A stretch of 64,000 nucleotides of DNA from Polytrichum commune (GCA_950295325.1 OX485806.1:44263169-44327168); one strand, 5' to 3'. Positions 34,841-46,759 are shown, counted from the stretch's first letter. The notes: generated by a model from the sequence alone, not told the origin. Translations and numbers: made by a program.

Positions 34841-36780
34841 TGTGATGCCTAAACCCTCACCCTTATGCGTCGTAGTCCGGATGAGGGCTTCAAGCTTCAC
34901 ATATACTTAATTTAAATCATGTGGCCCAACTCACGCATTGTTCATGAGTCCCTATATGAATGTCGATTCCCCGATTTTATTTAAACTATACCACAGATAG
35001 CATTAAGAAAATGCCCTTGACCTTATCTCTTCTCACCACAACCCATCACTAATTCCGTCTTTAGTGCCACATTAATCCTCCACGTTCACCCAAATCCCTA
35101 ATTCAAATGAAGCTAAGTTAGGGTAAAGGCATTATCCTTGAGATCTGTGAGGCCTAAACCCCCACCCTTATGCGTCGTAATCCGGGTGGGAGCCTAAGGC
35201 TCGCATATACTCGATTGACGTTGCTCAACCCTCTAGCACCGTGTCAATAACAACTACCACCCTTCAGCGCCTTAGTTCTGATGGGGGCTCTTTGTTGATT
35301 CCCAAACACCAACCCACTACCAATGTCGTACCAATGATGTTTCAACACACACTTCTTTATTTAAGTACCGAAAGGCCAACAGTATTAATGAAATACTGTT
35401 GAGCGTCCCGGTCAATCAACACACCATTCCCTACATATAACATGTCCAACCCTCACCTTCCTTCTACCCCCCTCCCTAACTATTTGTAACTAAATCACCT
35501 AGCATCTACCCCTAATGCCTTAATGCGCTAACCCCTTCGTTTTACGCTTACAACCATGGGTGCGCAACCCAGTGACCTTCCCTTAGAGCCCCCTTAGATG
35601 CTCTCAGTCTCCCAACTCCGCAGCTGATTGCACGCTGTTCATTTTTGAGACGAGCCCGTCACGGCCAACTGCCTTCGTGGTCAGCTCTCAGGCTCCCTAG
35701 CTTCAACTCCAGGTTGCAGCCTCGGTGCCACTACCCGTATCCATCCAGCCAGCACCCTCCTCTACCATCTCCTTGCTGGGTTTCTTCCCCCAACCTCAAT
35801 CCCGCCGCTCCTAGCTCCGACTACCAACTTCGGCATTGATCGCAGAGAGGTGGAAGGGAAACTCAACCAACCTAGGACTCAAGGCTGAGTCCAGGACCAC
35901 CCACGGTCATCCTTGCGAAATTCAGCAATGTGCCATGCTGAATTGCCCCCTATCTCTCAGCTCATGATAAATTTCTTTACCTGAATTGTGAATCCTTCCT
36001 CCCCCTATCAGCCCATCCTTGTTGTTTCCTTCTTCTCCAGTCCGAGAACAGTGCACTGCTCGGCTATCCACACTTACTTCCCCCTTCCTTGGTTCACATT
36101 TTGAGCTTGAATGTGGGAAGGGTTGATCCCTCTTGCTACTGCATTGTCCTCCCCTCGAGCGCCCTCACTTGTTGGTCCATCATACAGGTTGGATTAGCTG
36201 CCTCCCGCTTGAATCACTTTTGTCGTCCCCATCGCCCTACTGCCAGCACTCTCTCCTTCTCCTCCAGTGCAGATGCCGCTCTCCCTCTCGTTGCCGCTCC
36301 TTTCCACACTCGAACCACAGTCCCCGCCTTCGAAATTCACTAGGGTGGCCTCTAGCCAGCCCCCCCCCCTAAAATGGGCATCAACGATCCTCCCACCAAC
36401 TCTAAAACCCCCCTTACTGCCTTGCCATTTCTAGCCCGGCCTAAAGAATTTCAAGCTACCTAGCTAACCACAAAATCAACTCATCCAATCTCATAATCAA
36501 CACCACCCCCATAGCCTAAAACAAACACTACCTAGCCTTACTTGGCCAATAACCCGATTCTTAACTTAAACTCAACCCCCTTAACACCCTAATTAAATTA
36601 ACATAATACCAACGGGTTCCCAACCCGTAAAGTACCATCCTGTAAGCCTTAACTACATCCTATTACAAGTTCACGGTTACACTCTGTTTAAGTTTTATAA
36701 TAATTGATAACAATTCAAAATCTAAGTTCTAATGTTATCAAGAGTTTAGCAACAAATGTGGGCTCAACTTTGGGCTCACA
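34841..36780 (-). mobile_element. family B 5' LTR (copy B2), 1.94 kb
   Basis: Minus strand: starts TGTGAGCCCAAAGTTGAGCC at 36780 and ends GGCATCACA at 34841, followed by TAAA and the primer site. A second, internal copy of the LTR-end motif (TGTGAGGCCTAAACCCCCAC, then TTATGCGTCGTAATCC) lies at 35147, indicating a duplicated LTR 3' segment. Short plus-strand open stretches at 35645-36370 lie inside the LTR and are not genes. Confidence 0.82.
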
Positions 36781-38554
36781 AGATCCCTCTAGTTTGCCAC
36801 CTTAATGGCCTACTCCCACTTCAACCTCCTTACTCACTTTCCTACACTACTACTAACAACCCAGCCTAGCATCCCTTCTTCGTGAACCCCCTAACCAACC
36901 AGCTACTCCGGCCTCTCCTAGCTTCGGTTCACCACAGACTTAACCCCCAGATCTGTGTGAGAGCTCCCGGCAGTTGCCTTGGTTGACAACAATTCAACCC
37001 AACCAGCAATGTAACCAGCTGCCCTCACAACCTTGATTTGGTCGACCGTCTTAGCTGAGCCTTTCAGCTCAATGTGCTGCCAGTTGCAGGCCCAGTCTCG
37101 AGGCACCTGTTTGAGATTGGCCTCAGCCTCCTGGCCCTTGAATCGTGAAACATCAGACTGATGCAAATGCACCAGCTTCCAATCGACTCCCTCTGCCTGC
37201 ATCCCACCTGGCACTCAGCCGAGAGTGCTCCCAGTTCAATCAATTAGATTTTTTCTGATCCAGGTCCTCCCCTGTTCCTGGCCCATCACTCCTGAATGCG
37301 CACCCAAATCCAGCCTCCTGATCAAATAACCACCGCCCATTATAAAGCACAGCAAGTAATTGAGTTGAGCAAACCCCGTGCAACTACGGAATTAGAACCT
37401 AATGACGACTCCGACCAACTTTCCTTGGAAACCGAGGTTGAGCATTGTTTCCCCTGTTCTTTGTCAATTTTCCCTTTTGGCTGTGAACACTAACCTCTGA
37501 TTACTAGTCCGCTCAAATTCAACCTCAGCTGCTACCCAAATTTACACGATTCTGGCTCAGCTAGCAGCCCTTAGATCCTTGAACAACTTCACTTCACCAA
37601 TTGAAGGATTCCACCCAACAGCATGATGTTTTCTTTGCCCCTTCCGATTTCCGTCCTACTGCAGAGCAGCTGCAACTACGCTTTTATGCCCGAACCCGAA
37701 TGTCGTTGTGGGAGCACACGAACACCAAAAGTTTTGGATAGGTGTTTTTCAATGCCTAATCCGGTCTGTCGGGATGATCCGAGTATCGTCCAGGGATTCT
37801 GTGAAGTGCAGGATGTTAGGGACGCGCTTTTCCGGCTTGAAAGTCGACCACCGGCCGGATTGGCTTTCCGGATCCGGATAGTCCTTTGGAAGTCTTTATT
37901 CCAAGACTTGCCTTCCGGAATGAACCTCTATAATTAAGTCTTACTCCTACATGCATCTTTCCTCAATACCTATCTACCTACTGCCTACCTCCATTGATGA
38001 TTGGGTTCATCCGGTGAAGACGTCCCTATATGGTCAGAATCCGGATTTCTCTCACAACCAGTCTGGATCGGCCTAATCTTTCTTGGCAGGTCACACAGAG
38101 AATCCGGATGGTTCCCGGAACTACAACGACAGAAAGGTTAAGATTTGGCTGGAGATATGTTAATCCGGGATAACTAGGCGATCCGTGCCACTTTCCGGAT
38201 TACCCCGCCCAAAGACTGTGAGACCTCTTCAGAAGGTTGGATGGCGTAAGTCCGGCACCTCCCTGATCTTACCCAGTCCTAACGATGGCTATCTCACATG
38301 GATGTTACCCAGGCATCCGGAATAATGAGGTTTCCTTCCCACTACACACCGGAAATGACCTTCCAGACCGGTTTCTCTCCTCCTTCCGACACACCGATCC
38401 GGCTACAACGAACTTAGGCTCTACTACATCTGAAATAACTAGGCGATCCGTACCACTTTTCGGATTGCCCCGCCCAGGATCCGTGAGACCTCTTCAGAAG
38501 ATTGGATGGCGTAAGTTCGGCACCTCCCTGATCTTATCTAGTCCTAACGACGTC
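36781..38554. other. unrecognised repeat-like DNA rich in CCGGA/TCCGG
   Basis: This resumes at 41275 after the family C insertion. Many TCCGGA, ATCCGG and CCGGAT strings occur from 37850 on. No protein is recognised. It may be part of an older element (possible LTR) whose ends I cannot define. Confidence 0.4.
38165..38554 (+). repeat. 268-bp tandem duplication, split by family C
   Basis: TAACTAGGCGATCCGT at about 38170 recurs at about 38438, followed in both by GACCTCTTCAGAAG, TTGGATGGCGTAAGT and CCTCCCTGATCTTA. The second unit is cut at 38554. Its continuation, GGCTATCTCACAT...CATCCGGAATAATGAGG, is on the other side of the family C LTR at 41277. Confidence 0.82.
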
Positions 38555-41274
38555 TGTGAACCCTTTGAGTGGTCCACCACTCCGCGGGATCACTTTTAAT
38601 TAGAATGTTAGCATTAAAAGTTAGAATTGATGGGGAATTTAGGGAAAATTAGTTCATTTAGCATTTAGCCTAGAAGAAGGAAGGTCAAAATGAAACTAAG
38701 TAGTGCTAGAAGATAGCAAACTAGAAAAAATATGCTAGCTAGTAAAAACAACTAACTAAGAAAATATTAGTAGATGCTAGCTATTAAGCAAATATTAGTA
38801 GATGCTAGCTGAGCAAATATTAGTAGATGCTAGCTATTAAATAAATGTTAGTAGATGCTAGCTAAGCAAGTGTTAGTTTATGAGTTAGTATGAGGCACAC
38901 AAGACTATTGGAGGTGTTTTGCGTAAGAAGACAAAATCGGCTTGAAAACTTTTGAAGACAAAAAAGAAAGAAAACAAGGGGGCTACTTGCCCACTTGCCC
39001 CCTTGCCAACTCGATGGCGAAAAATTAGAAAGATTTCCAGGTTTCCCGTTGGAGCCACCTCGGCGAGAGGGTGGTAACCTCAACCGGGAAAACCCTCAAA
39101 CCAAAATTTCGGGAAATGGTTCAAAAAATAGAGCCAGTGGCGGAGGGGTCCAACTCTTTTTTGAGAGGGTTTAAAAACCCCTCCTTCCACTTTGTAGGAA
39201 CTTTCTCTTCCTCTAATGCTTGGGCGAAGCCCTGTGTCAATGTAGTTAGGAAAAAATCCTTTAGCATGCATTCTCAATGGCCTAAAAGAAAGGCTTGAGA
39301 AACTCCTCTACTCTCTCTTAGTTAGAATGTGTGTTTATTAACACACCAAAAAAATTATTCCTTCCTTTTGGTAGATGTAGGTTGGATTGTAGAGTTTTGA
39401 GTGGAGGCATTGTAGACCTCATCTGCCAATGCCCTGAAGGCTTAGTTCAGAAGCTAGAACAAAATACTTATTATATTTATCTTAGAGAGATTTCCTATAG
39501 CTAACCAGAGCCGTTTCCCATTTGTGATTTGGTTAAGATGACAATTAGTTATGGATTTTCAAAGATGGAGTAGAAAAACTGGGTGGTCTTGTAGGTAGCG
39601 GCTGCTGGATCAGAATTGCAAGCCCAATAGGAATTTTAATTCTAAGAGTTTATATTTTTCTCAAGTAAAACATTTGTCTAACTTTCTAAAATTGCTTAGA
39701 ACATTTGATTTCAGCATGATTTGAATTAGATATGAATTGTGGAAGACGGGACACATAGTTTGAGAACACTTGGTTGACTGTTGTATTACAGAGGATCATT
39801 TGGGTTCATTTCGGCTTAACTTTCTAATTACATATTTTTTATCAAATACATATTTTTAATATCTCCACAAGGTCATATAGAACGTTTGATTTGAATAAGA
39901 TTTGAATTAGATATGAATTGTTGAAGGCGAGATACATAGTTTAAGCCTTCTTGATTGGCTGATGTGTTACAAGGAGTGTGTTGAACTTTTATTAGCTTAA
40001 CCTCCTGATGTCATAATTTTCCTAGTTAGACCTTGTTCATAGCTTCCCAATGGTATAAGGAAATCCTAGATCCAAGTAGTAAAGAATGTGCTATAAAGTT
40101 TTGAAGTTAGAAGTTAGATAGGTGGGTTGGAAGGGTCGGTTGAATCGACCTCACACTTCCAACCTTCATAACTTTTGCATTTCTTATTCGATTAAAGTGA
40201 TTTTTAGATCATTGGAATGATAATTAAGTGCACTAAATATAAATATTATGTTTAGGATTAAATTACAGTGTAGAATAAATACTTTATATTTTAATTGTTA
40301 ACTAAGGTACGCTTACTACCAAACTAGTTACAAAGAAGGAGGCAAGGTCGACGCTCAGGAAGTGGAGCAAGGAAGGAGGTAGCGGCTCGGCCTACATCAA
40401 GCCCAAATCAACCAAGGAGAATTGAGGTAATTTAACTAACCTTAAACCTTCCATTTAGGGTTGGAGGGAGCGCGGCTAAGGTATGCATCTCTAAACCCAC
40501 TCACCTATCTCGTAAGGTCAAGTGGCTTAACCACTTGACCGCCAAGGGAATACCCAACTCCATTGTTTTCGGGCCCCTTGGTATGTTTTGTGGTAGTAGC
40601 TTCATTTATTAACAAGTTTCGTATGTGGTAAATCGGATTAATCACCGACATAACCACTCTTAATGTTGTTGGTGGAAAAGTGGGATTAATGACCCGCGAA
40701 TCCACTATTATGTTGTTGGGCCCATAGATTGGGAGTAATGGTCCCAATTTATGAAGATTACGCAACAGGTTGAACCTACAGGTCGCCCGTCACCCTGGTC
40801 CCATTGAGTTGCATTTCGTGGTCTATCCAATGTAAACACATTTAACAATCAAAACATACAAAATAAATCGTAATCTTTTGTTGGCAAGAGACCCGAATCG
40901 GAAACTTAACTCGGTAGAGTGATACCACCCTTCGAACCATTGATGTTTCAATGGGTTTGAGATGTTACTCAACCTTCAAAGGACCTGCACGAGGCCTTAG
41001 ATGGTTCCAGGGTAAGGGGTGTACCAACCAGGTAAGGGGTGATGCCTAATATGTGAATGTTAGTGGAGTTAGAGCCACACTAGTAAAAAACTAAGGCCCA
41101 ACCTCCAGAAGTACTACAACGCATATTTAATCTCCCTTAAAAATCTAAATACTCACGTTATACACCTATCATCCGGGTTCGGCTTGGACACCTACAAGTG
41201 CAGGCCACCTTCACCGAAGGGCTTGTGTAATACTTTTAGGCTCCCTCGAAAGGGGTTGGCCCAAAAGTACCACA
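38555..41274 (-). mobile_element. family C solo LTR (copy C2), 2.72 kb
   Basis: Inverted homologue of C1: left end TGTGAACCCTTTGAG, right end CCAAAAGTACCACA. The flanks are ACGTC and ACGGC, a one-mismatch 5-bp target duplication; removing the element restores the 268-bp repeat. It keeps the same 86-codon open stretch as C1 (minus, 40765-40505) with about seven residue changes. Confidence 0.85.
38755..38875 (+). repeat. AGTAGATGCTAGCT minisatellite in LTR C
   Basis: Four imperfect units of about 24-29 bp each carry TTAGTAGATGCTAGCT followed by a variable A/T-rich linker. C1 has about two corresponding units near 32500, and the C3 fragment about one near 42665, so copy number changes between LTR copies. 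Confidence 0.75.
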
Positions 41275-42058
41275 ACGGCTATCTCACATAGGCGTTACCC
41301 AGACATCCGGAATAATGAGGTTTCCTTCCCACTACACTCAGAAATGATCCATAGTACAGTAGTCGGATCCGATCCGGGTTTCATCCCCTTTGTCCTATCC
41401 GTACTTCCTACTCATTCATTCCCTCTAGATCTGCAACGTTCTCCTAACAGTCCGTGCACAAAACAAGTCAGAATAGATGGAGAATTAGAGCTTTATTGAG
41501 TAGGGAGCAACAACATTGGAGAAGAAAACCCTTCTCAAGCTCCTTATTCAGCCTTAAGTAGAGGCCACAATCCCTAACTACTGGTGGCGGCCCAGGTGGC
41601 CGTCCAAAAAACCCCAAGCAGCGAGAAATCCGGAAACGTGTCCTTCGCGGAATTTCCGGATCTCGATCCGCTTTTCGCACTGACAAAAACTTGAATTTAC
41701 AGTTTTGTCAAAACCTCAAAAGGGGATTCCTAACCTCTGCCTACCTAATTCTGAACTATCTACAGCTAATCTAGCTAAGCCTAATCATAAGTGGTGCGAT
41801 GCTTCTTCGAAGCCGTCCCTTCCTTGGATTGACTCGCGGGCCCGCTGATGGCGGAAGAGCCTCCCCCGGGGGTTAAAAGTAGTCGCTCCTGCAGCCTTGT
41901 AAATACCCTCCTCATGTTTGGGGAGGGGGCGACCGTTCTTCAAAATCGGCTAGCTCATGAGGGATGAAGTTGCTCTGACTATCATTTGGGATAGGAAGGA
42001 ATGGAGCTAAACAACTTGTGTTTGCCCTATTGTTATCAATAAACCTCGTGTCTTGGGT
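41275..42058. other. continuation of the CCGGA-rich unrecognised DNA
   Basis: This is the right-hand part of the sequence interrupted by C2. It repeats GGTTTCCTTCCCACTACA seen at about 38330. Nothing coding is recognised. Confidence 0.4.
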
Positions 42059-42886
42059 TTGTTCTAGCTTCTGAACTAAGCCTTCAGGGCATTGACAGAT
42101 GAGGTCTACAATGCCTCCACTCAAAATTCTATAATCCAACCTACATCTACCAAAAGGAAGGAATAATTTTTTTGGTGTGTTAATAAACACATATTCTAAC
42201 TAGGAGAGAGAGTAGAGGAGTTTCTCAAGCCTTTCTTTTAGGCCAGTGAGAATGCATGCTAAAGGATTTTTTCCTAACTACATTGAAGCAGGGCTTCGCC
42301 CAAGCATTAGAGGAAGAGAGAGTTCCTACAAAGTGGAAGGAGGGGTTTTTAAACCCTCTCAAAAAAAAGTTGGACCCCTCCGCCACCGGCTCCATTTTTT
42401 TAACATTTTTCCCGAAATTTTGGCTCGGGGATTTTCCCGGTTGAGGTTGCCACCCTCTCGCCGAGGTGGCTCCGACGGGAAACCTAGAAATCTTTCTAAT
42501 TTTTTGCCATCGAGTTAGCAAGGGGGCAAGTGGGCAAATAGCCCCCTTGCCATTTTCTTTTTTTCGTCAAAAGTCTTTAAGTCGATTTCATCTTCTTACG
42601 CAAAACACCTTCAATAGTCTTGTGTGCCTCACACTAACTAATAAACTAACATTTCCTTAGCTAGCATTTACTAACTTAAATTTTAGCTAGTTGTTTTTAC
42701 TAGCTAGCATATTTTTTCTACTTTGCTATCTTCTAACACTACTTAGTTTCATTTTGACCTTCTTTTTTCTAGGCTAAATGCTAAATGAACTAATTTTCTC
42801 TAAATTCCCTATCAATTCTAACTTTTAATGCTAACATTCTAACTAAAAGTGATCCCGCGGAGGGGTGGACCACTGAAAGGGTTCAC
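42059..42886 (+). mobile_element. family C LTR fragment (copy C3), 3' 828 bp
   Basis: Starts in TTGTTCTAGCTTCTGAACT, matching C1 at about 31887, and runs to AAAGGGTTCAC, lacking the final A of the terminus. It is direct relative to C1 and inverted relative to C2. The 5' two thirds are absent, so this is a truncated relic. Confidence 0.85.
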
Positions 42887-43126
42887 CTATGTCGGCCATC
42901 AGGGGAGCTACTTGTTCGAGCGCTACGAACACCAGCTCATGCTCGCACGCCAATCCTGGGTACACGGTCACCTGCATGCACACAACCACTTACACATATA
43001 TTTTTGTTTTATTTTTGTTATTATTATTATTACTTGCACTTTTATCCTTTCAAAGATGTGAAGAGGAGAGAGAAAAGAAGAAGATAGTACTATATTAAAG
43101 CCAAAAAACACTTCAAAGCCGCCACA
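42887..43126 (-). mobile_element. family D 3' LTR start (truncated)
   Basis: On the minus strand TGTGGCGGCTTTGAAG begins right after a polypurine tract, as expected for the first bases of a 3' LTR. About 240 bp remain before C3 sequence takes over. Confidence 0.55.
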
Positions 43127-43138
43127 CTCCCCCACCGG
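43127..43138 (-). promoter_or_regulatory. family D polypurine tract
   Basis: Minus strand CCGGTGGGGGAG directly precedes TGTGGCGG. Position, after the pol stop and next to TG, fits plus-strand priming of a gypsy element. Confidence 0.55.
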
Positions 43139-43422
43139 ACTGGGTTTGTGTCTATCTAGGACACCCCCTCCGCCTTGAGGGAGCAACTTGGAGCTATAGA
43201 AGGAAAAACTTTCAACCCGCCTTTTTCCTCTTTAGAGAGAGTTCGGACTACAAGAGCAATTCCCAGGCGCTGAAGAAAGAAGGTCCCCCTCCTGGTTTCC
43301 TTCAAACAATGACCACGGAGGGCCGACCTCTAACCTAACACCTATTGCAGGAATTGGAAACCCTCTGCTTTTGCTTTGGGTGTAAAGGTATCACCTCGCA
43401 TTTAATCCGTTAGTCGCACCTG
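43139..43422. other. family D untranslated region
   Basis: Sequence between the integrase stop codon and the polypurine tract on the minus strand. No frame is recognised. Confidence 0.4.
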
Positions 43423-43914
43423 TCACACGTTATACAACTTACACTGACCCTTGTTAGTTCGCGTAGGAAAATATGTGCCATCAAGTGTAGCCAATTGAAC
43501 CGAATTATTGTCATACATGTTCGTGACCCAAAAGAAGCCCAACCACAAGACGTCAAACTTCCTTGGGAACTCCAGTTTCCTCGCATCTTGGAGCATTACC
43601 AACCTCCCGGGTTGCAAAGTTCTGACCTTGTGTCGTTTGTCGAAGACGGCCTTGCGCCTCCGTTGCATCGCCTCGAGATGTTGCACACTAGCTCGTCATC
43701 GCTCACTAAGACTCTCTAACATTAGCAACCTATCTGATAGTGACTCGGCTACCGTAAGTTTTGAATCAACTGCAATTCGCAAAGAAGGGATCTCCAACTC
43801 AATCAGGAGCACTGCTTTAATCCCGTATACAAGGGCAAACAACGTTTGGTTGGTTAGGCTTTTATACCAATCATTTGGCAGCGAGGGATATGACGCGAAA
43901 TCATGGCCTACCTA
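43423..43914 (-). pseudogene. family D integrase C-terminus (Ty3/gypsy)
   Basis: Minus strand: LFALVYGIKAVLLIELEIPS (end of the integrase core, where related elements read FxLVYGxEAVLPxE), then RRKAVFDKRHKVRTLQPGRL, LEFPRKFDVLWLGFFWV and a terminal VQLATLDGTYFPTRT. This is the conserved tail of plant gypsy integrase. A stop (TAG) stands at the upstream edge, where the frame abruptly becomes the region normally between protease and RT. Confidence 0.88.
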
Positions 43915-44904
43915 AATTCCGGTAGAGGTGTTCTTGAAATGCAAGGATGGAAGAATATCTTCTTTGAGCATGTGGTCTTCTAGGCCTATAGGTTGCGTGC
44001 CATCAATCTCAAAGGAATAAATTGACTCAAGCGGTAGGTGATCGGCTATGAGCGCGAATCCGATGTATCCACGTGACGTGTCTTTGGTGGCGGTGATCGC
44101 ATATACCTGGGTGTGATTGGGAATTTCTTCCGGGTTGAGTTCCATCCATGCTGTGAACTCACCTATGTCCATCCAGCCATAGAGGCCAGGACCCATGTCC
44201 TTTACTGGGCCTAGATGGGTCTTAGTGCCCAATGTTTGGTTGGCTAAGTCTACCAAAACTATGTTGGGTTCTGGCTTCGACTTGGGCATGTCGGATTCCG
44301 TGAATTCTGTCGAAGGCTTACGGAGTGCAATTTTTGTCGTTGTTCTGTTGTGAGGGGGCCCAAATGTTATTTGGGAGGTACTCGTAGGCCACTCGGTTGT
44401 GGCATTTGCTCTCCGAAGCTAGTCTCTTCCTAAAAGTATCGGATAACTTTTGGATGTTACAGGGAGCCTCAAAACTTGAAACGTGATCGTATAGACTTCT
44501 CCCCCGACTTTCATCAAGCAATCTTTTACCTGTCCAAGGGGGGTGACTTGTCTTTGGTCCGTGACATTGATAACAAAGGGTGAAGGGCCAGTGAGCTCAA
44601 GGCCAAGTTTCTCCAACGTTGAGAGTGGCATAATATTGATCCCACTACCCCCATCAACCAAGGTGTGTGGGATTATTTTGTCCATAATCTCAACCTCCAC
44701 CTTGATTGGTCCTTCGTCCCCTAGGGGGGTTTTTTGGACCTCAACTGCGATCGTTGGGATTTTAACCTTCCTAACTTGGGTGGCTCCTTCCTTGAATTCC
44801 TTTCTTAAGGCGGGAGCTACTTGAATTAGTTGTGCCAAAGAAATGTTGGCTCGTAGGCTACAAAGGTCTGACCAAAGGTCGTATTCCTTGACTTTGCTCT
44901 CGGC
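43912..44904 (-). pseudogene. family D protease and protease-RT linker
   Basis: Minus strand: a retropepsin-like domain with LVDGGSGINIMPLSTLEKLG (44664-44600) and YPILLGRD. DGGSG replaces the usual D-T/S-G, a common plant gypsy variant. An in-frame stop near 44405 and small breaks follow, then a linker at 44289-43912 (LYGWMDIGEFTAWMELNPEE) ending in STGI. RT, RNase H and most of integrase are missing between this and 43914. The N-terminal side runs into satellite-like sequence at about 44904. Confidence 0.75.
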
Positions 44905-44959
44905 CTTGGTATGCTTTGTGTAGGTGAATATGTGAGATGTACAGGAGGAGGCCTCAGAT
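44905..44959 (+). repeat. satellite-related fragment
   Basis: CTCGGCCTTGGTATG followed by GTGAATATGTGAG and GAGGCCTCAGATCC resembles the left edge of the satellite array (20117-20185) rather than family A or D. It sits exactly between the truncated end of LTR A5 and family D. Confidence 0.55.
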
Positions 44960-45927
44960 CCCTTGCTAGTCCCCTTAAAAATCTTGCCAATTTCCATTTC
45001 TAGCAAAGGTTACAAGTGCTAACCCTTCGCATTCCGCCATGCTAATGGTTAGCTCCTCCTACCCCGGACCTTATAGTTCATAGGAGGGAACCAACCCTCC
45101 TACTTTGCTTTCGGGACTCACCCCTTAATCGGTAACCCATTTCTACGATATGGACTTCCATCCATGGAAGTCCACTCCTGTGTTGATCATCGCGTTGCCG
45201 GAGCAACATTACAACAACCCGAAGCGTACTAGGCAACTATGGCCTCACATTGGGCCAAAGCCCATGGAGGCCGTGCCGTTTGGCCTCGGGTGGGTGAGGC
45301 CACACCACCTCACCCATATAAGCCTCTAGGACTCTACGCGGGGCCCCTACCCCACCATCAAGAGACCTTTTGTCTCTCTACCAAGAGTGGGGGCCAAATA
45401 GACATTTTCCATTAGGCGCTGGGCCTAGAAGCCCCCAGCAGCTTCAGACCATCATAACTTCCTTGTATGATGTCGGATGCTAACAAAAAAAACCACTCCA
45501 TCCTCATCTACGCTTCACGTACATGCCGATGGACTCCTCACTTGCCCCATTCGGGCAAGTCTTGGGGAAGTTATGCCTGTTTAAACCTTGGCAGTCCCGG
45601 GAATCACTCCCAGGGCACTGCTGTACCAGGGCGCTGTCCCAGGACAACGCCCCACTCAAATGGCCATAACTCCTAGCTCACACCTCCGATTGAGGTGTTC
45701 TTGAGCGTTCTAGAATCACCACGCCATGACCTACGCATAGCTTATGGCCTTGCCCTTGTGCCTCCTAGTCTCTGTGGGTGGGAGGCGTTCCCAACGCCCG
45801 GGGCTCTCACCCACACTAGGATCACTTGGGCCCTCTCACCAACGGCGCCACAAGTCCCGGGTGTCACTCCGGGGTCCCCCTTGTGCCCATGGTGTTTTGG
45901 GCACTCCTCATGGAGAGGTGCGCAACA
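44960..45927 (-). mobile_element. family A 3' LTR (copy A5)
   Basis: On the minus strand it begins TGTTGCGCACCTCTCC at 45927, next to a polypurine tract, and ends AGCAAGGG, lacking the last 8 bases (TTGCGACA). It is 968 bp. Because pol of the element lies directly upstream in the same orientation, this is a true 3' LTR and shows that the solo LTRs elsewhere in the window belong to this chromovirus. Confidence 0.85.
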
Positions 45928-45939
45928 CTCACCCCCACT
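45928..45939 (-). promoter_or_regulatory. family A polypurine tract
   Basis: Minus strand AGTGGGGGTGAG immediately before the LTR start, the expected site of plus-strand DNA priming. Confidence 0.7.
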
Positions 45940-46759
45940 AAACGGAGTCGATGCCCTCAACGACTATACTCGTAGTCGGCACACCAATTCTCAAGTTGCC
46001 ATCCTCTATGGTTCGGCATTGTGTTTACCTTAGGGCGTAACCTTCACAATGCATCTTCAACTTTGGCATAGTCCCAAAGGTGTCGTTCCTAGGTGGTCCA
46101 TTAGCGACCTTGGATCTCTCCTCCAAGGACCTAACCTACACTAGACCCACCTACTTTGGGACTCATTTGGGTTGCCCCTCCTTTGGGGCCTCCCCCGTTA
46201 GGCTCCACTAGCCTAACATGACACATCTAGGCGAGACCTCAACGCTTCCACTAAGTTGTCTCGGTTGCAACTCCGAGATGGCTTTTCATTGTTAAGCCAC
46301 GCCTCGATCGCACGGGGGTGATGCCAAGTCCCGCCTGACTTGGTTCCCACTTTGCTCTTTGGAGACATGGGTTCATGACTCCCATGCGCCAACTCTCGTT
46401 AGCTCGCAGGTAGCACTTTTATGAGCACACGCCATCACCTTGTCCCCGCCCGGACAAGCCCACAACTAAGAAGTTTCTTGGTTTTATCCACGGCCCCTCC
46501 AAGCCATGGCCCCCAATTACTCGGCTTACCCAACCTAGTTTGGCATATCTATTCCCCCTCTTCCATTAACCATGCACAAGTACAAGACTAGGACCTCATA
46601 TCATATTTTTCTCTTTGCACCACTAAAGTTTGGACTTTATTCCCTCAAGCCAAAGAATAAGTACATGTTGTGGAGTAATTAGCCTCAAAGCTAAGTGTGC
46701 TACTAGCGTCTCTCCCCCACTAAAGGAGATTGATGTCCTCATCAATGCCTACGCTTCAT
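45940..46759. other. family A 3' untranslated region
   Basis: About 0.8 kb between the chromodomain-like tail and the polypurine tract. No reading frame is recognised on either strand. Confidence 0.5.

Noticed and set aside
35645..36372. Ser/Pro-rich plus-strand genes
   Set aside because: They lie within LTR B2, antisense to the element, with no splice pattern or homology.
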